This document shows, one piece after another, positions 32,781-45,915 of a stretch of DNA of 64,000 nt. A program made the translations under genes and the position numbers. Each line of letters begins with the position of its first letter. Positions within the stretch are counted from its first letter, which is position 1. Below the pieces are notes generated by a model that was given only the letters and a program-made list of their open reading frames with translations, was not told the DNA's origin and searched no databases. This stretch comes from Alnus glutinosa. Its lineage: Eukaryota > Streptophyta > Magnoliopsida > Fagales > Betulaceae. The stretch lies in assembly GCF_958979055.1 (NCBI RefSeq), contig NC_084896.1, positions 7,134,501-7,198,500 of the forward strand. The letters are read 5' to 3'.

Positions 32781-33883
32781 TATGTTATGTATGTATGATC
32801 ATTATTCCGTACTATACATATGATTATGATTCTGCTTTACACTCACACATGTTTTTTAGCGCTCGGGAAAATTAGAAACTAAAAAAAAATAGCCATTCTC
32901 ACGGCCCACCATTTTCTTGAGAATAGTCATTCTAAGTTTTAAAGTATATAATAAAGATTCTATCGCTTATCACATATATGCTTTTATTAGGAAATGAAAT
33001 ATATGATAATGATCTAACACTTGGAATAAAAATTCTTATCACCCATAGAAAATGACTATTTCTTAAATTGAGGAATAACTTTTCCTCTGAAATGTGAGTC
33101 AAATAGCTATTCCTCAATTTCAAGAATAATAATTCCCTCATGAATCATGATTATGAGTATTTCATTTTATATTCTTCTATTTCTTAATAGAATAGTCATT
33201 TCACGTGTCGAACGTACGTAACCTAAAATATTATATTTCACCTTCTTCTATTTATAATAAAAATTATTCATTTTTCTTAATAAAATAGTCATTTTTCTTA
33301 TATTGTCAATGTGTTAGGTTATTTTTTATTTTTATAGATAAATGTGTTCTGTTATAAGTATACTACTCTTGCTACCTGCTGGCCAGTGCATGTTAATATA
33401 TTACTATGCACGCAGTATTCGATCAGTCAATTCACGATGTTTCGATTAAGTAAGATTTTGTTCCAAAAATTTAAAAGTTCATAGTTAAATGATTTCTATT
33501 TAAAAATACAATTGACCTATTCAGGAACAACTTAAGAATTGATGCTGCATCAATGATGCGTTCAGCATCTTCCTGATAATCATCCTAAAATTGTATTTTA
33601 TTTTATTGTTCCTCGTGTGAATCTGTCTACCTGAAAACCCTAATATGACCATTTCAATTTATTTATAAATTTTGGAAAATCCAATTAAGTACAATAGTTA
33701 ACTTTTTCAAAAGAAAAAATAAACAAAATTTAGAAGCCAATACGGGCAGGCGTAGTTTTACTCGGTTGCAAATATCGATTAAAACTATTTTGGTTGGAAA
33801 GGCGTATTTTAAACTCCAACCTCGCGATCGATTGAATCATTAGAAAAGCAAAATTGGAGCAACAGGGTACTTAACATATAGAG
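32781..33883. other. AT-rich spacer with MITE-like hairpin
   Basis: Copy of 5783-6884. The inverted repeat around 33066-33121 has an extra base next to its right arm. No gene seen. Confidence 0.4.
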
Positions 33884-34348
33884 AAAGTTTCACTGACTGT
33901 CCTTGATATTTCGTCACTTTTACGTACAATTATACCTTTAAGTTTTAAAAAGTGTTAATTTAGTGTATCTATCTTTCAATTTTTTTTTAATTTCACTTGT
34001 CCGTTAGGATTTTTCGTTAAATCTTGCCAAAATTTCCAAAATACCTTTTTTTTAAAAAAATAAAAAAATGAAAAAATTATTTATTTAGGAATGTATATTT
34101 TTGCAAATTCTGTTAAATTTATCTTAAGCAACGGTTAAATCCTTACAATTTTTTGTTCTTCTTTTTCCTAAAAAAATAGGGCTATTTTAGAAATTTCGAC
34201 ACCTCTCCTTTAGGATTTAATGGAAAATTATAATAGAGGGTGGAAGTTAAAAGAAAATAAATAAAAAATAAAATAAAAATTATAAGTTGGATACTCTAAA
34301 TTGACACTTTTTACAATTTATGAGTATGATTACAAAAGTGATGAAAGA
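33884..34348. mobile_element. Long-inverted-repeat element, right end truncated
   Basis: Copy of 6885-7332 with small indels; same truncation by the adjacent LTR. Confidence 0.5.
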
Positions 34349-35305
34349 TGTAAAGACCAAGAAATAAAATAGGAAATGTTGCAATTAATAAATTATGTTT
34401 ATTAAATAAGATGTGATTAATAATAGATTCTAGGTGATAATTATATTATCAAAATAAAATGAGTCTAAAATAAAATAACGGAATTAGAATAATAAAATAC
34501 TACCAATGAGTATCTAGGAAATAAATTAATAATAATGGGTCCTAGTTAAATAAATAGTTGATTTTATGGGTAAAAGGTAGTTAAAATAAATGTGGGGTCA
34601 GATATTAATTGTTAAAAGATAGGATTATAACATTGTGGGGGTAATATCATAAATTAATGTAGTGGGAGGCTTTAAACAAAAATGTAATCTTATCCATGCC
34701 ACATGTCATGTTAGGATTGGCAATGGGGGAATATCTTATCCTTCTTTTTAATTTAAGAAATAAAAGAAAAACAAAGAAATAGAATAAGCCCTTAAACCGG
34801 TCAACAGCCCCCCCCCCCCCCCCCCCCCCCCCTCCTCTTTTCTTTTTTCTTTTCTCTTCTATTTTTTCTTCCTTCTTCTTTGTTCTTCTCACCCGATCAC
34901 ACAGAGAGAGACGAGAGAGTGAGATGGAGTGATTGAGAGGGAGATCAGAGAGGGAGTTGAGAGCAAAGAGTGAGATCGAGACAGGGAGATGAGACCGAGA
35001 GAGAGAGAGAGAGCCGAGAGATTGGGAGTGAGATCGGGAGAGTTGAGGGAGATGGAGCCCGATCCTCCGGTGGGTGGCGCCGACGAGACCAGAGAACGTC
35101 GGCGATGCGATCTCCGGTGAGCCCGTGACCCATATGTGTGCGAAACCCGTGCAACCCGTGACCCAGTGACCCATGACCCGTGAAACCCGACCCTCTAGGA
35201 CCAGTTTCCCGGCGATTTTGGGATGATTTTTGGCGGTTCCAGGGGATTTCAGACGAAGACCCGTTGAACCACGAAGACCCATAACCCGAAAGGCCCAGAG
35301 ACCCA
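34349..35305 (+). mobile_element. Partial LTR with 25-nt poly-C
   Basis: Copy of 7333-8273. Poly-C run at 34808-34832; joined to the GLP remnant at 35306. Confidence 0.58.
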
Positions 35306-35401
35306 GTCTTTGGATCTAATCCTCCAATCAATCCTGATGTTCTCGCCAAGGCCTTCCAACTAGACAGAAATATGATTAATTATCTTTAGAAAAAGTTCTA
35401 G
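35306..35401 (+). pseudogene. GLP remnant with extra stop
   Basis: Last 31 codons of exon 2 ([13 protein letters not shown]...). Gln218 is changed to TAG at 35387-35389, a second defect besides loss of the 5' gene. The terminal Phe codon is retained, unlike the 8274 copy. Confidence 0.85.
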
Positions 35402-36001
35402 TGGGACAATTATTAGATAAATGTTTGTAATTGCCAATAATGAATCATTAGATGGTTCAGATGGATCCTGCCATTATTCCCTTTGTTGTAGCGTCATAGC
35501 AATAATTTCAATCTTTTTAAATAAAATTCTTTCATATATCCTCTCTCAGTCTCTCTCTCTCCTTGTTTATTTTTATTTTTATTTTTTTTCTGGTCACAGA
35601 GTGATAATGGAGGTAGAACAATGGCATGATTAAAGTTAACTACATTTTGAATCCACAATGTTTGAGATATCTCTTTTAAAAAAAATAAAACTTGACAACG
35701 AGTAAATATATCTTTAAATAAACAATAAATCTTTGGCCATATTTTCTTTTAATCTAACTAAGTTATATTGAGGCATCATCAATAATAATGAAACAACATT
35801 ATTAATTAGTCTTTATATTGGAAAAAACCAACTTGCCAATCTATGAGGCCTAAAGAGGTTTGAATAGATGTTAGGGAAGACCTACAATCTTCTCCATGAT
35901 TTTTGAATTGTAGTTGACAATATCATCTTTGATGGTAAAAATATTACATATAAAGAACTCAATCATCACTTAATTCGAGCTTTGTATATATTGTAACGGT
36001 A
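35402..36001. other. Former 3' flank of GLP remnant
   Basis: Copy of 8370-8967. No gene seen. Confidence 0.5.
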
Positions 36002-36211
36002 GTGGCTATTCATTATGAAAATTATGTCAAAGATCAGGTTGGAGTAGGAAATGGTACAGGTTTTGTTATTTCTAATATTGGTTCCTCTCATCTTGCAAAT
36101 AAATTCTTCAAATTTCGTCGGAAAAATATTTTGCGTTGTCAATCTATTTTGCCTAACCTTTTATTTGTTAGCCAGTTTGCACGCGATTGCCTTTGTTACT
36201 TTGAATTATAG
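36002..36211 (+). mobile_element. Copia pol fragment
   Basis: Copy of 8968-9177 (VGNGTGFVISNIGSSHL). Confidence 0.7.
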
Positions 36212-36224
36212 TTTTTTTTTTTTC

Positions 36225-36309
36225 GTTTTTTTGACACCATGACGCAATCTTAAGCACGAGTTGAACGCTTGACCCAGGATCTTGTAATTGGGGATTAACC
36301 ACTTAAACA
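36225..36309 (-). mobile_element. Possible tRNA-derived SINE head
   Basis: Copy of the 9192 element. Confidence 0.33.
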
Positions 36310-37479
36310 TATGATTATGAATCTGCTTTACAGTACTCACATGTTTTTTAGCGCTCGGGAAAATTAGGAACTAAAAGAAAATAGGGAACTGGAGAAACTG
36401 CATATAGGCTATGTGTAAAGTGAGGGCGTTCAGAAGAAACTTTTGGTAGAAGTTGTACATGAAAAGAGATTGTACAGAAGGCATAGGATAGCATGAAATA
36501 AGGTTTTAGAGGTGAAAACGATGGCTTTAGAGCTCAAAAATTACCTCATTGATCTTTACCTGGGTAATAACGGCATGTAGCCCGGAAAGGGTTTTCGGAT
36601 TGAGGTCATTCGCGCAATTTCGACACTTCTAAAAAAAGTTATAACCAAATTACTGTTCCTGTGGGCTAGGAGGAGCCCTGCCTACTTAGAATCTGCATCC
36701 GAAGTACGACTGAGTTTTATGAAAATCAGTCGTATATAATATGTTATCGTCTTTGGCATTTTTGTAAGAAAGACAATGTTGTGTCGTAATGTATGTAATG
36801 AATTTATAATATAAATGAAGTGTAATCAATTTAGAGCACTCGGGCAATTTAAATTTTGTCGAAATAAAAAATAAAAATAAAAAGATGCCTGCATATTCTG
36901 CTACGTAAATCGAGGACTACTGTCATAGCGCCATGTGGAATATGCGATTATTCAGCTTATCAACCAGTTATTTATGTCGTCGTTGCATTACAAAACCTTG
37001 CTTACAACTTTTGCCAAATCCTTTTTCTATCCGTTCAACTGAGTTGATATTTTCATCGACCTTTTTCGTTAGTGCCGGTCGAAAAAAAAACCACTAAAAT
37101 TGGTTTCTAATTAGCGGCTTTGTGGAACCGCGGTTAATGTTTCTTTTTTAAAAAATAATAATAACAAGAAGCTACCACTAAACATACTTAACTAAAGAAA
37201 ATGATTTTTGTACACATACCCATTGTGAGTGTATATATATAATATGTGTGGGTGCAAATAATGCAACTCTTTTTGAACCAACACTAGTCATTTCGGAAAA
37301 TCGACGCTAAACCAACTCATTTATAGCGGCATACTAAATTTGGAGATTTCGGTGCTTCAGAAAATGCGGCAAGGTCTTAATTTAGATGTAATTAATTTAG
37401 ACTCATTTATACAGCTAGACACGTTGTCTTAATTTAGATGAAATTAAACACGATGGTTTCGAAGAGCGAAAGTCTCAAA
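36310..37479. other. Spacer, no gene identified
   Basis: Copy of 9276-10449; nothing further recognised. Confidence 0.3.
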
Positions 37480-37926
37480 TAGGACTAGCTCAATATATTT
37501 TGAGACCTAAGGCGATAATTTTAAACGATGCCTTTTTCCGTGGGTCCCACTCTCTTTATTGGCTTCCTTGTAGTCCACATCCTTTTAGTTGAGTTTCCTA
37601 ATAAGAGAGAAAATGTACTTTTTTTTGTTGGTTTTAATTGTTGTCTTCTTGGGCTTCTAACTATTTATTTCTCTATTGAAGAGAGTCTCCAAAGAAGAAA
37701 TCATGCTTCTTTTAATTTTTCAAAACCGTTTCAGATTATGATTGAGTTTTTTTTTTTTCTCCAAACAAACCTATTTTTGGGGGGGCGCCTTATTCCATTG
37801 GGAAGAAACAGTTTCAGCTTATGATCAGACTTTTTTTTTTTTTTTTTTCTCTCAAACAAACTTGTATTTGGGGGCCCTATTCCACTTGGGGACCGCCTAT
37901 CTCACCTTATAGTTGAGCCAGCCCTG
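37480..37926. mobile_element. hAT-like MITE, shortened inside
   Basis: Copy of 10450-10962 with the same termini and 8-bp flanks (GTCTCAAA / GTCTTAAA, the latter at 37927-37934), but about 66 bp shorter near its left end. Confidence 0.72.
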
Positions 37927-37934
37927 GTCTTAAA

Positions 37935-38276
37935 ACGAACAAAAAAAAAAGACCTTAAGCTCTTCTCATGGCGTCGACAATCCCTACGAATCTTACGTAG
38001 TGAGAAAGTGCGTACAGAATCACTTGGGCATACGAAATCGCAATCTTATTTAATCACTGCATCGAACAAAACAATCAAAATAAAAACAGAGCGACATGCA
38101 AAAGACACGGAGGGATGTTCCAATACACGGTATACGTTAATGTTGATTTGGTCAAATGAGAGACATATAGAGGATATGTTGTCTCTAGGACTCCACTGAC
38201 GTGTTCAACTCATTTTTGTTTTAACATCACATATTCTCGATCAATCATGAGGGACAGGGTCAACTCCATATACCTA

Positions 38277-38322
<46 letters not shown>

Positions 38323-38566
38323 ATGTAAAATTCACTAATGAGGAATGGGCCAAAGCAACAGTAGTAGAATTGAACTATTCCTTTCACCAAAACCGTCAAA
38401 TTTGGCTGCATGTTTTATTAGTGTATATATAAGCGTTCATTACGTACGTAGTTGTTAAAGAAATGTTCCCCCATAAAATAAAAAATTGGTAACCAATGAA
38501 GACTTACCAAGTCTTATATCTTCCCCGTGGAAGTTAAAACATAGACCTGTTCAGTAACTCTAATCC
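37935..38566 (+). promoter_or_regulatory. GLP5 upstream region with longest TA repeat
   Basis: Conserved GLP upstream block. The TA microsatellite spans about 38279-38320, the longest in the array. Confidence 0.55.
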
Positions 38567-38573
38567 ATAAATA
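38567..38573 (+). promoter_or_regulatory. Probable TATA box of GLP5
   Basis: ATAAATA at the conserved 85-91 bp before ATG 38658. Confidence 0.6.
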
Positions 38574-38657
38574 CGTGCCTTCCAATGCAACATTTCTCAC
38601 CCCTCACCCAATAAGCAAGAATACACAGCATACTCAAAGGTGGAGATAACCTCAAAA

Positions 38658-39463
38658 ATGATGAAAGGCGTTCCTAGGTATCTGGTAACCGTGCTCGTCT
38701 TGGCTTTGGCATGCTCCCTTGCCTCTGCATATGACCCCAGCCCTCTTCAAGATTTTTGCGTTTCAACCAACGATTCTGCTTCTGGAGGTATGAAGTACTC
38801 ATTTGAAGCATCTGTCTGTAATCTTGTATTTTTGTTTTTTTACCCTGTCCCTCTTGTTAGTACTCTACATACAAATATATTTATGCTCCGTTCTTTTTAT
38901 ATAACAAGCTTTTCCTTCTCCATGCAGTATTTGTGAATGGAAAGTTCTGCAAGGACCCCAAGCTTGTCTCTGCCAATGACTTCTTCTTCTCCGGACTAAA
39001 CGTTCCTAGAGATACGTCAAATCCACTTGGATCGACTGTCACTCTCCTGAATGTGGACAAAATACTAGGCCTCAACACTTTAGGCATATCCTTGGCTCGC
39101 ATTGACTTTGCACCATACGGCCTAAATCCTCCCCACATTCACCCTCGCGGAACCGAGATTCTTGTAGTCCTAGAGGGTACTCTATTAGTTGGTTTTGTCA
39201 CATCCAACACAGATAACCGTCTCTTCACCAAAGTTCTTAATGCTGGAGACGTCTTTGTCTTTCCAATTGGTCTCATTCACTTCCAGTTTAATTCTGGGCA
39301 TACCAATGCCGTAGCCTTTGCCGGTCTCAGTAGCCAGAATCCTGGGGTCATCACCATAGCAAATGCAGTCTTTGGATCTAATCCTCCCATCAATGCTGAT
39401 GTTCTCGCCAAGGCCTTCCAACTGGATAGAAATGTGATTAATTTTCTTCAGAAAAAGTTCTAG
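38658..39463 (+). CDS. Germin-like protein, type A (GLP5); exons 38658-38787 and 38928-39463
   Basis: A 221-residue secreted cupin and the second-unit counterpart of GLP1, sharing its intron variant (GTATGAAGTACTCATTTG; intron 140 bp) and V69, A200, F216, but with S58 instead of T58. Signal peptide, cysteines and the four metal ligands are intact. Its upstream shows what probably precedes GLP1 outside the window: a hAT-like MITE and a TA repeat. AATAAA is at 39572-39577. Confidence 0.95.
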
Positions 39464-40139
39464 TGGGACAATAATTAGATAAATATTTGTAATTGCCAAT
39501 AATTGAATCATTCGATGGTTCAGATGGAGCTTGCCATTATTCCGATGTTGTAATGCCATAGCAATAACTTCAATAAAATAAAATTCTTTCTTATATACAC
39601 TCTCTCTCTGTCTCTCTCTCCTTTTTTTTTTTTTATTATTTTCTGGTCACGGAGTGATAATGGAGGTAGAACAAGTGCATGATTAAAGTTAACTACATTT
39701 TGAATCCACACTGTTTGAGATATCTCTTTTAAAAAAATAAAACTCAACAACAAATAAATATATCTTTAAATCAACAATAAATCTTTGCTCATATTTTCTT
39801 TTAAATCTAAGTTATATCGAGGCATTATCAATAATAATGAAACAACATTATTAATTGGTCTTTATATCGGAAAATACCAACTCGCTAACCTGTCAGGCCT
39901 AAAGAGGTTTGAATAGATGTAAGGGAAGACCCTACAATGTCCTCATGATTTTTGAATTGTAGTTCACAATATCATCTTTAATGGTAAAAATTTTACATGT
40001 AAAGACTTCTAGAACTTAAGTCGAGCTTTGTATATATAGTACAGTAGAAAACATATCTTGTGCATTAAGGGATTCGATTCTAGAGTGTAGTGGCTATTCA
40101 TCATGAAAATTATGTCAGGGATCATGTTGGAGTAAAAAA
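39464..40139 (+). other. GLP5 3' UTR, downstream block and Copia stub
   Basis: Copy of 883-1552: AATAAA at 39572-39577, CT repeat, conserved block, and the Copia stub ending at the same deletion junction (about 40133-40139). Confidence 0.55.
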
Positions 40140-40340
40140 ATCAAAACGACGTCGTTTCATTACCCATTTTCATCGAATGTTAACCGATTTAACCGACTTA
40201 ACCGACCGCCTATTAACCGCTTTACCGACTGCCTATTAACCGCTTAACCGACTTAACCAACATAAATTCACCGATTGCATTCCGACAAAAGTCGGTTAAC
40301 CGACCGAATTAACCGCCTACCATACCGACGCCCACCCCTA
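40140..40340. mobile_element. hAT-like MITE, right part only
   Basis: Copy of 1553-1761: left end missing, right terminus GCCCACCCCTA followed by GTGGCCAA. Confidence 0.72.
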
Positions 40341-40655
40341 GTGGCCAATCAATCATAGTTGATGCTGATCTTATCAGTGATGTTACTCACATTCCTATAA
40401 TTGTAGCTCCCGGACTTCCTTATCCAAATCATGTGGAACCCCCCTCCATTGAAGACTTGAGGATGTTATTTGATCCTCAAGGCCTTGAAGAGATGAGGAA
40501 CATTCCCATTGGATGGCTGCAATCTCCTCACCGGCTCCTAGCTCGTATCATGATGTAGAATTTATGGCCGCTCTCCAGAAACAGGAATATCACCATTCGT
40601 AGGACCAGATTTTTATATGCCATCATCAGACGTGTTCCCTTTTGTCTTTGCACTG
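40341..40655 (+). pseudogene. Retrotransposon ORF fragment
   Basis: Copy of 1762-2076 (DADLISDVTHIPII; PPSIEDLRMLFD), cut by the Copia LTR at 40656. Confidence 0.58.
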
Positions 40656-41060
40656 TGTTAGATGTACTAGCTCTCTTGGAGTATTTGTGTGATTCGATCA
40701 ACCATTGAAGTCTAACTTAGGGAAGAGCCCTAAGTTAAAGGAATCCATTGAAGAACCCTTTAGACAGGCGGTCTGGTTGGAGGCGTTCACGTATAGGTAT
40801 GTATCAGAGTTAAAGGTACGACTACTGCATTAGGTTATGTGAGTACGACTGCTTTATAACTAGTTTTTTGTTCTGAATAGTGGATTTCCTGAGTTTAGCT
40901 TCCCCGAAGTTATTTTCTCTTTGTCTAAAGAGTTTCCACTTCGTCATCAAAATATATGTGTTAATTACTTTACTGCTTTACATATTTTGGCTGCATGTTT
41001 GGTTGTGATCACACACACACACACACACACACACACATTAGGAGTCATATTTATTTTTCA
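40656..41060 (+). mobile_element. Copia-type 5' LTR with (AC)n
   Basis: Copy of 2077-2480. AC repeat at about 41010-41037; primer-binding site follows at 41061. Confidence 0.7.
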
Positions 41061-41137
41061 ATTGGTATCATAGCAGGTTCACTCGTTTTTCGATTAAATT
41101 CCTGAGTGGATCCTAGACTCCTATTTGTTTTTATATC

Positions 41138-41644
41138 ATGTCTCTTAATCTTAATTCTATTATTGCTTTTGATGGCTCGAATTATAGTTATTGGAAAGCT
41201 AAAATTAGATTCTTTTTAAAATCAATTGACGTTTGGCATATTGTTGAGTTTGGGTGGACCCCACCGACTACAACAGTTGCTGAATGGACTACCGTTGAAA
41301 CACGTACTCGTCTTTCCAATGGTCAAGCCTTAAATGATCTTTGTCAAACTCTTTTACCATTTGAATTCTCATGAATTTCACATTGTGAAATTGCTCAAGA
41401 AGCATGGGCAATACTGAAAACTACATACGACGGCACAAAAATTAAAAAATCTGACAAGCTTCAAATGTTAGTTTCTCAGTTCGAAGGAATAAAGATGGAA
41501 GAGGATGAACCTTTTAATGAGTTTTGCACCAAGATCAGCGACCTGAGAAATTTCATGGTAAGGCTCGCGAAGAAGATCTCGGATGCAAAACTCATTAAAA
41601 AGATACTAAGATCGTTGCTTGAGCGTTTCAGAATAAAAGTCACT
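41138..41644 (+). pseudogene. Copia gag fragment, broken
   Basis: Copy of 2558-3064. Here the Trp codon after SNYSY is intact, but the TGA after LLPFEFS remains, so the frame is split. Ends near RIKVT. Confidence 0.8.
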
Positions 41645-42492
41645 ATTGTACTAATGCCATGTGGAATATGCGATTATTCCGCTTATCGACCATTTATTTA
41701 TGTCATCTCTTTACAAAACTTTACTTACAACTTTTGCTAAATCCTGTCTTCTTCTTCTTTTTGAACCAGCTAAATCCTATGTCTATTCGTTCAGCTCGGT
41801 TGATATTTTCATCGAGTTCTTTGGTTGAAAATTTGTGGCCCTTTTTTTTTTAAAGAAAAAATAATAATAGTAACAATCTTAATTAATTATGCAGTAAGAA
41901 AGTGCATACAGAATCACTTGGGCATACGAAATCGCAATCTTATTTTATTATGTTGGGACGATTCAATACAAGAGAAGAAAACGCTTAATTTGTTTCTCAT
42001 TTCAACTCCATCACTGCATGGAACAAAACAATCAAAATAAAAACCGAGCGACATGCAAAAGACACGGAGGGATGTTCCAATACACGTACGTTAATGTTGA
42101 TTTGGTCAAATGAGAGACATATAGAGGATATGTTGTCTCTAGGACTCCACTGACGTGTTCAACTCATTTTTGTTTTAACATCACATATTCTCGATCAATC
42201 ATGAGGGACAGGGTCAACTCCATATACCTATAATATATATATATATCAATGTAAAATTCACTAATGAGGAATGGGCCAAAGCAACAGTAGTAGAATTGAA
42301 CTATTCCATTCACCAAAACCGTCAAATTTGGCTGCATGTTCTATTAGTGTATATATAAGCGTTCATTACGCACGTAGTTGTTAAAGAAATGTTCCCCCTT
42401 AAAATAAAAAATTGGTAACCAATGAAGACTTACCAAGTCTTATATCTTCTCCGTGGAAGTTAAAACATAGACCTGTTCAGTAACTCTAATCC
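41645..42492 (+). promoter_or_regulatory. GLP6 upstream region
   Basis: Copy of 3065-3912 with few substitutions; short TA repeat near 42232-42247. Confidence 0.5.
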
Positions 42493-42499
42493 ATAAATA
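42493..42499 (+). promoter_or_regulatory. Probable TATA box of GLP6
   Basis: ATAAATA at the conserved distance before ATG 42584. Confidence 0.6.
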
Positions 42500-42583
42500 C
42501 GTGCCTTCCAATGCAACATTTCTCACCCCTCACCCAATAAGCAATAATACACAGCATACTCAAAGGTGGAGATAACCTCAAAA

Positions 42584-43386
42584 ATGATGAAAGGCTTTCC
42601 TAGGTATCTGGTAACCGTGCTCGTCTTGGCTTTGGCATGCTCCCTTGCCTCTGCATATGACCCCAGCCCTCTTCAAGATTTTTGCGTTTCAACCAACGAT
42701 TCTGCTTCTGGAGGTATGAAGTCATTTGAAGCATCTGTCTGTAATCTTGTATTTTTGTTTTTTTACCCTGCCCCTCTTGTTAGTACTCTACATACAAATA
42801 TATTTATGCTCCGTTCTTTTTATATAACAAGCTTTTCGTTCTCCATGCAGTATTTGTGAATGGAAAGTTCTGCAAGGACCCCAAGCTTGTCTCTGCCAAT
42901 GACTTCTTCTTCTCCGGACTAAACATTCCCAGAGATACGTCAAATCCACTTGGATCGACTGTCACTCTCCTGAATGTGGACAAAATACTAGGCCTCAACA
43001 CTTTAGGCATATCCTTGGCTCGCATTGACTTTGCACCATACGGCCTAAATCCTCCCCACATTCACCCTCGTGGAACCGAGATTCTTGTAGTCCTAGAGGG
43101 TACTCTATTAGTTGGTTTTGTCACATCCAACACAGATAACCGTCTCTTCACCAAAGTTCTTAATGCTGGAGACGTCTTTGTCTTCCCAATTGGCCTCATA
43201 CACTTCCAGTTTAATTCTGGGCATACCAATGCTGTAGCCTTTGCCGGTCTCAGCAGCCAGAATCCTGGGGTCATCACCATCGCAAATGCAGTCTTTGGAT
43301 CTAATCCTCCAATCAATCCTGATGTTCTTGCCAAGGCCTTCCAACTAGACAGAAATGTGATTAATTATCTTCAGAAAAAGTTCTAG
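42584..43386 (+). CDS. Germin-like protein, type B (GLP6); exons 42584-42713 and 42851-43386
   Basis: A 221-residue secreted cupin with a protein identical to GLP2 (F5, S58, I69, P200, Y216) and intact His113, His115, Glu120 and His161. The coding sequence differs from GLP2 by two silent changes (ACA to ACG at codon 73, CTC to CTT at codon 203). The 137-bp intron shows no differences by eye. AATAAA is at 43500-43505. This copy is the clearest sign that the ~38.6-kb unit was duplicated recently, or that the assembly repeats it. Confidence 0.95.
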
Positions 43387-44050
43387 TGGGACAATTATTA
43401 GATAAATATTTGTAATTGCCAATAATGAATCATTTGATGGTTCAAATGGATCTTGCCATTATTCACTTCGTTGTAACACCATAGCAATAACTTCAATGAA
43501 ATAAAATTCTTCCTTACTCTCTCTCTCTGTTTCTTCCTTCTTCTTCTTCTTTTTCCTTTTATTTTTTTTCACGGTGTGATAATGGAGGTAGAACAAGTGC
43601 ATGATTAAAGTTAACTACATTTTGAATCCACAATGTTTGAGATATCACACCTAACTTCTCTTGGTACGTGCCCTTCATATATTCTCTTTTAAAAAAATAA
43701 AATTCGACAACATATAATTATATCTTAAAATCAATAATAAACCTTTGCTCTTATTTTATTTTAAATCTAATTTATATCGAGGCATTATCAATAATAATGA
43801 AACAACATTATTAATTGGTCTTTACATCGGAAAATACCAACTCCCTAACCTATCAGGCCTAAAGAGGTTTGAATAGATGTTAGGGAAGACCCTACAATGT
43901 CCTCGTGATTTTTGAATTGTAGTTCACAATATCATCTTTAATGGTAAAAATTTTACATATAAAGAATTCTAGCACTTAAGTCGAGCTTTGTATATATAGT
44001 AACAGTAGAAAACATATCTTGTGCATTAAGGGATTCGATTCTATAGTGTA
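43387..44050 (+). other. GLP6 3' UTR and downstream block
   Basis: Copy of 4807-5470. No gene seen. Confidence 0.5.
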
Positions 44051-44270
44051 GTGGCTATTCATCATGAAAATTATGTCAAAGATCAGGTTGGAGTAGGAAA
44101 TGGTGCAGGTTTTGTTATTTCTAATATTGGTTACTCTCATCTTGCTAATAAATTCTCCAAATTTCATATGAAAAATATTTTCCATTGTCGATCTATTTCG
44201 CCTAACCATTTATTTAATTTGTTAGCCAGTTTGCACTCGATTGCCTTTGTTACTTTGAATTATAGTTTTT
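44051..44270 (+). mobile_element. Copia pol fragment
   Basis: Copy of 5471-5690. Confidence 0.72.
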
Positions 44271-44278
44271 TCCTTTCC

Positions 44279-44362
44279 TTTTTTTGACCCCATGACGCAA
44301 TGTTAAGCACGAGTTGAACGCTTGACCCAGGATCTTGTAATTGGGGGTTAACCACTTAAACA
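44279..44362 (-). mobile_element. Possible tRNA-derived SINE head
   Basis: Copy of the 5699 element. Confidence 0.33.
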
Positions 44363-45464
44363 TATGTTATGTATGTATGATCATTATTCCGTACTATACA
44401 TATGATTATGAATCTGCTTTACACTCACACATGTTTTTTAGCGCTCGGGAAAATTAGGAACTAAAAAAAAATAGCCATTCTCACGGCCCATCATTTTCTT
44501 GAGAATAGTCATTCTAAGTTTTAAAGTATATAATAAAGATTCTATCCCTTATCACATATATGCTTTTATTAGGAAATGAAATATATGATAATGATCTAAC
44601 ACTTGGAATAAAAATTCTTATCACCCATAGAAAATGACTATTTCTTAAATTGAGGAATAACTTTTCCTCTCAAATCTGAGTCGAATACTATTCCTCAATT
44701 TCAGGAATAATAATTCCCTCATGAATCATGATAATGAGTATTTCATTTTATATTCTTCTATTTCTTAATAGAATAGTCATTTCACGTGTCGAACGTACGT
44801 AACCTAAAATATTATATTTCACCTTCTTCTATTTATAATAAAAATTATTCATTTTTCTTAATAAAATAGTCATTTTTCTTATATTGTCAATGTGTTAGGT
44901 TATTTTTTATTTTTATAGATAAATGTGTTATGTTATAAGTATACTACTCTTGCTGCCTGCTGTCCAATGCATGTTAATATATTACTATGCACGTAGTACT
45001 CGATCAGTCAATTCACGATGTTTCGATTACGTAAGATTTTGTTCCAAAAATTTAAAAGTTCATAGTTAAATGATTTCTGTTTAAAAATACAATTGACCTA
45101 TTCAGGAACAACTTAAGAATTGATGCTGCATCAATGATGCGTTCAGCATCTTCCTGATAATCATCCTAAAATTGTATTTTATTTTATTGTTCCTCGTGTG
45201 AATCTGTCTACCTGAAAACCGTAATATGACCATTTCAATTTATTTATAAATTTTGGAAAATCCAATTAAGTACAATAGTTAACTTTTTCAAAAGAAAAAA
45301 TAAACAAAGTTTAGAAGCCAATACGGGCAGGCGTAGTTTTACTCGGTTGCAAATACCGATTAAAACTATTTTTGTTGGAAAGGCGTATTTTAAACTCCAA
45401 CCTCGCGATCGATTGAATCATTAGAAAAGCAAAATTGGAGCAACAGGGTACTTAACATATAGAG
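44363..45464. other. AT-rich spacer with MITE-like hairpin
   Basis: Copy of 5783-6884. No gene seen. Confidence 0.4.
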
Positions 45465-45915
45465 AAAGTTTCACTGACTGTCCTAGATATTTCATCACTT
45501 TTACGTACAATTATACCTTTAAGTTTTAAAAAGTGTTAATTTAGTGTATCTAGCTTTCAATTTTTTTTTTAATTTCACTTGTCCGTTAGGATTTTTCTTT
45601 AAATCATGCCAAAATATCCAAAATACCTTTTTTTTTTTTAAAAAAAAAAAAAAATTATTTATTTAGGAATGTATATTTTTTCAAATTCTGTTAAATCTAT
45701 CTTAAGCAACGGTTAAATCCTTACAATTTTTTGTTCTTCATTTTCCTAAAAAAACTAGGGGTATTTTAGAAATTCCGACACCTCTCCTTTAGGATTTAAT
45801 GAAAAATTATAATAGAGGGTGAAAGTTAAAAGAAAATAAATAAAAATTATAAGTTGGATACTCTAAATTGACACTTTTTACAATTTATGAATATGATTTC
45901 AAAAGTGATGAAAGA
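45465..45915. mobile_element. Long-inverted-repeat element, right end truncated
   Basis: Copy of 6885-7332. Confidence 0.5.
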
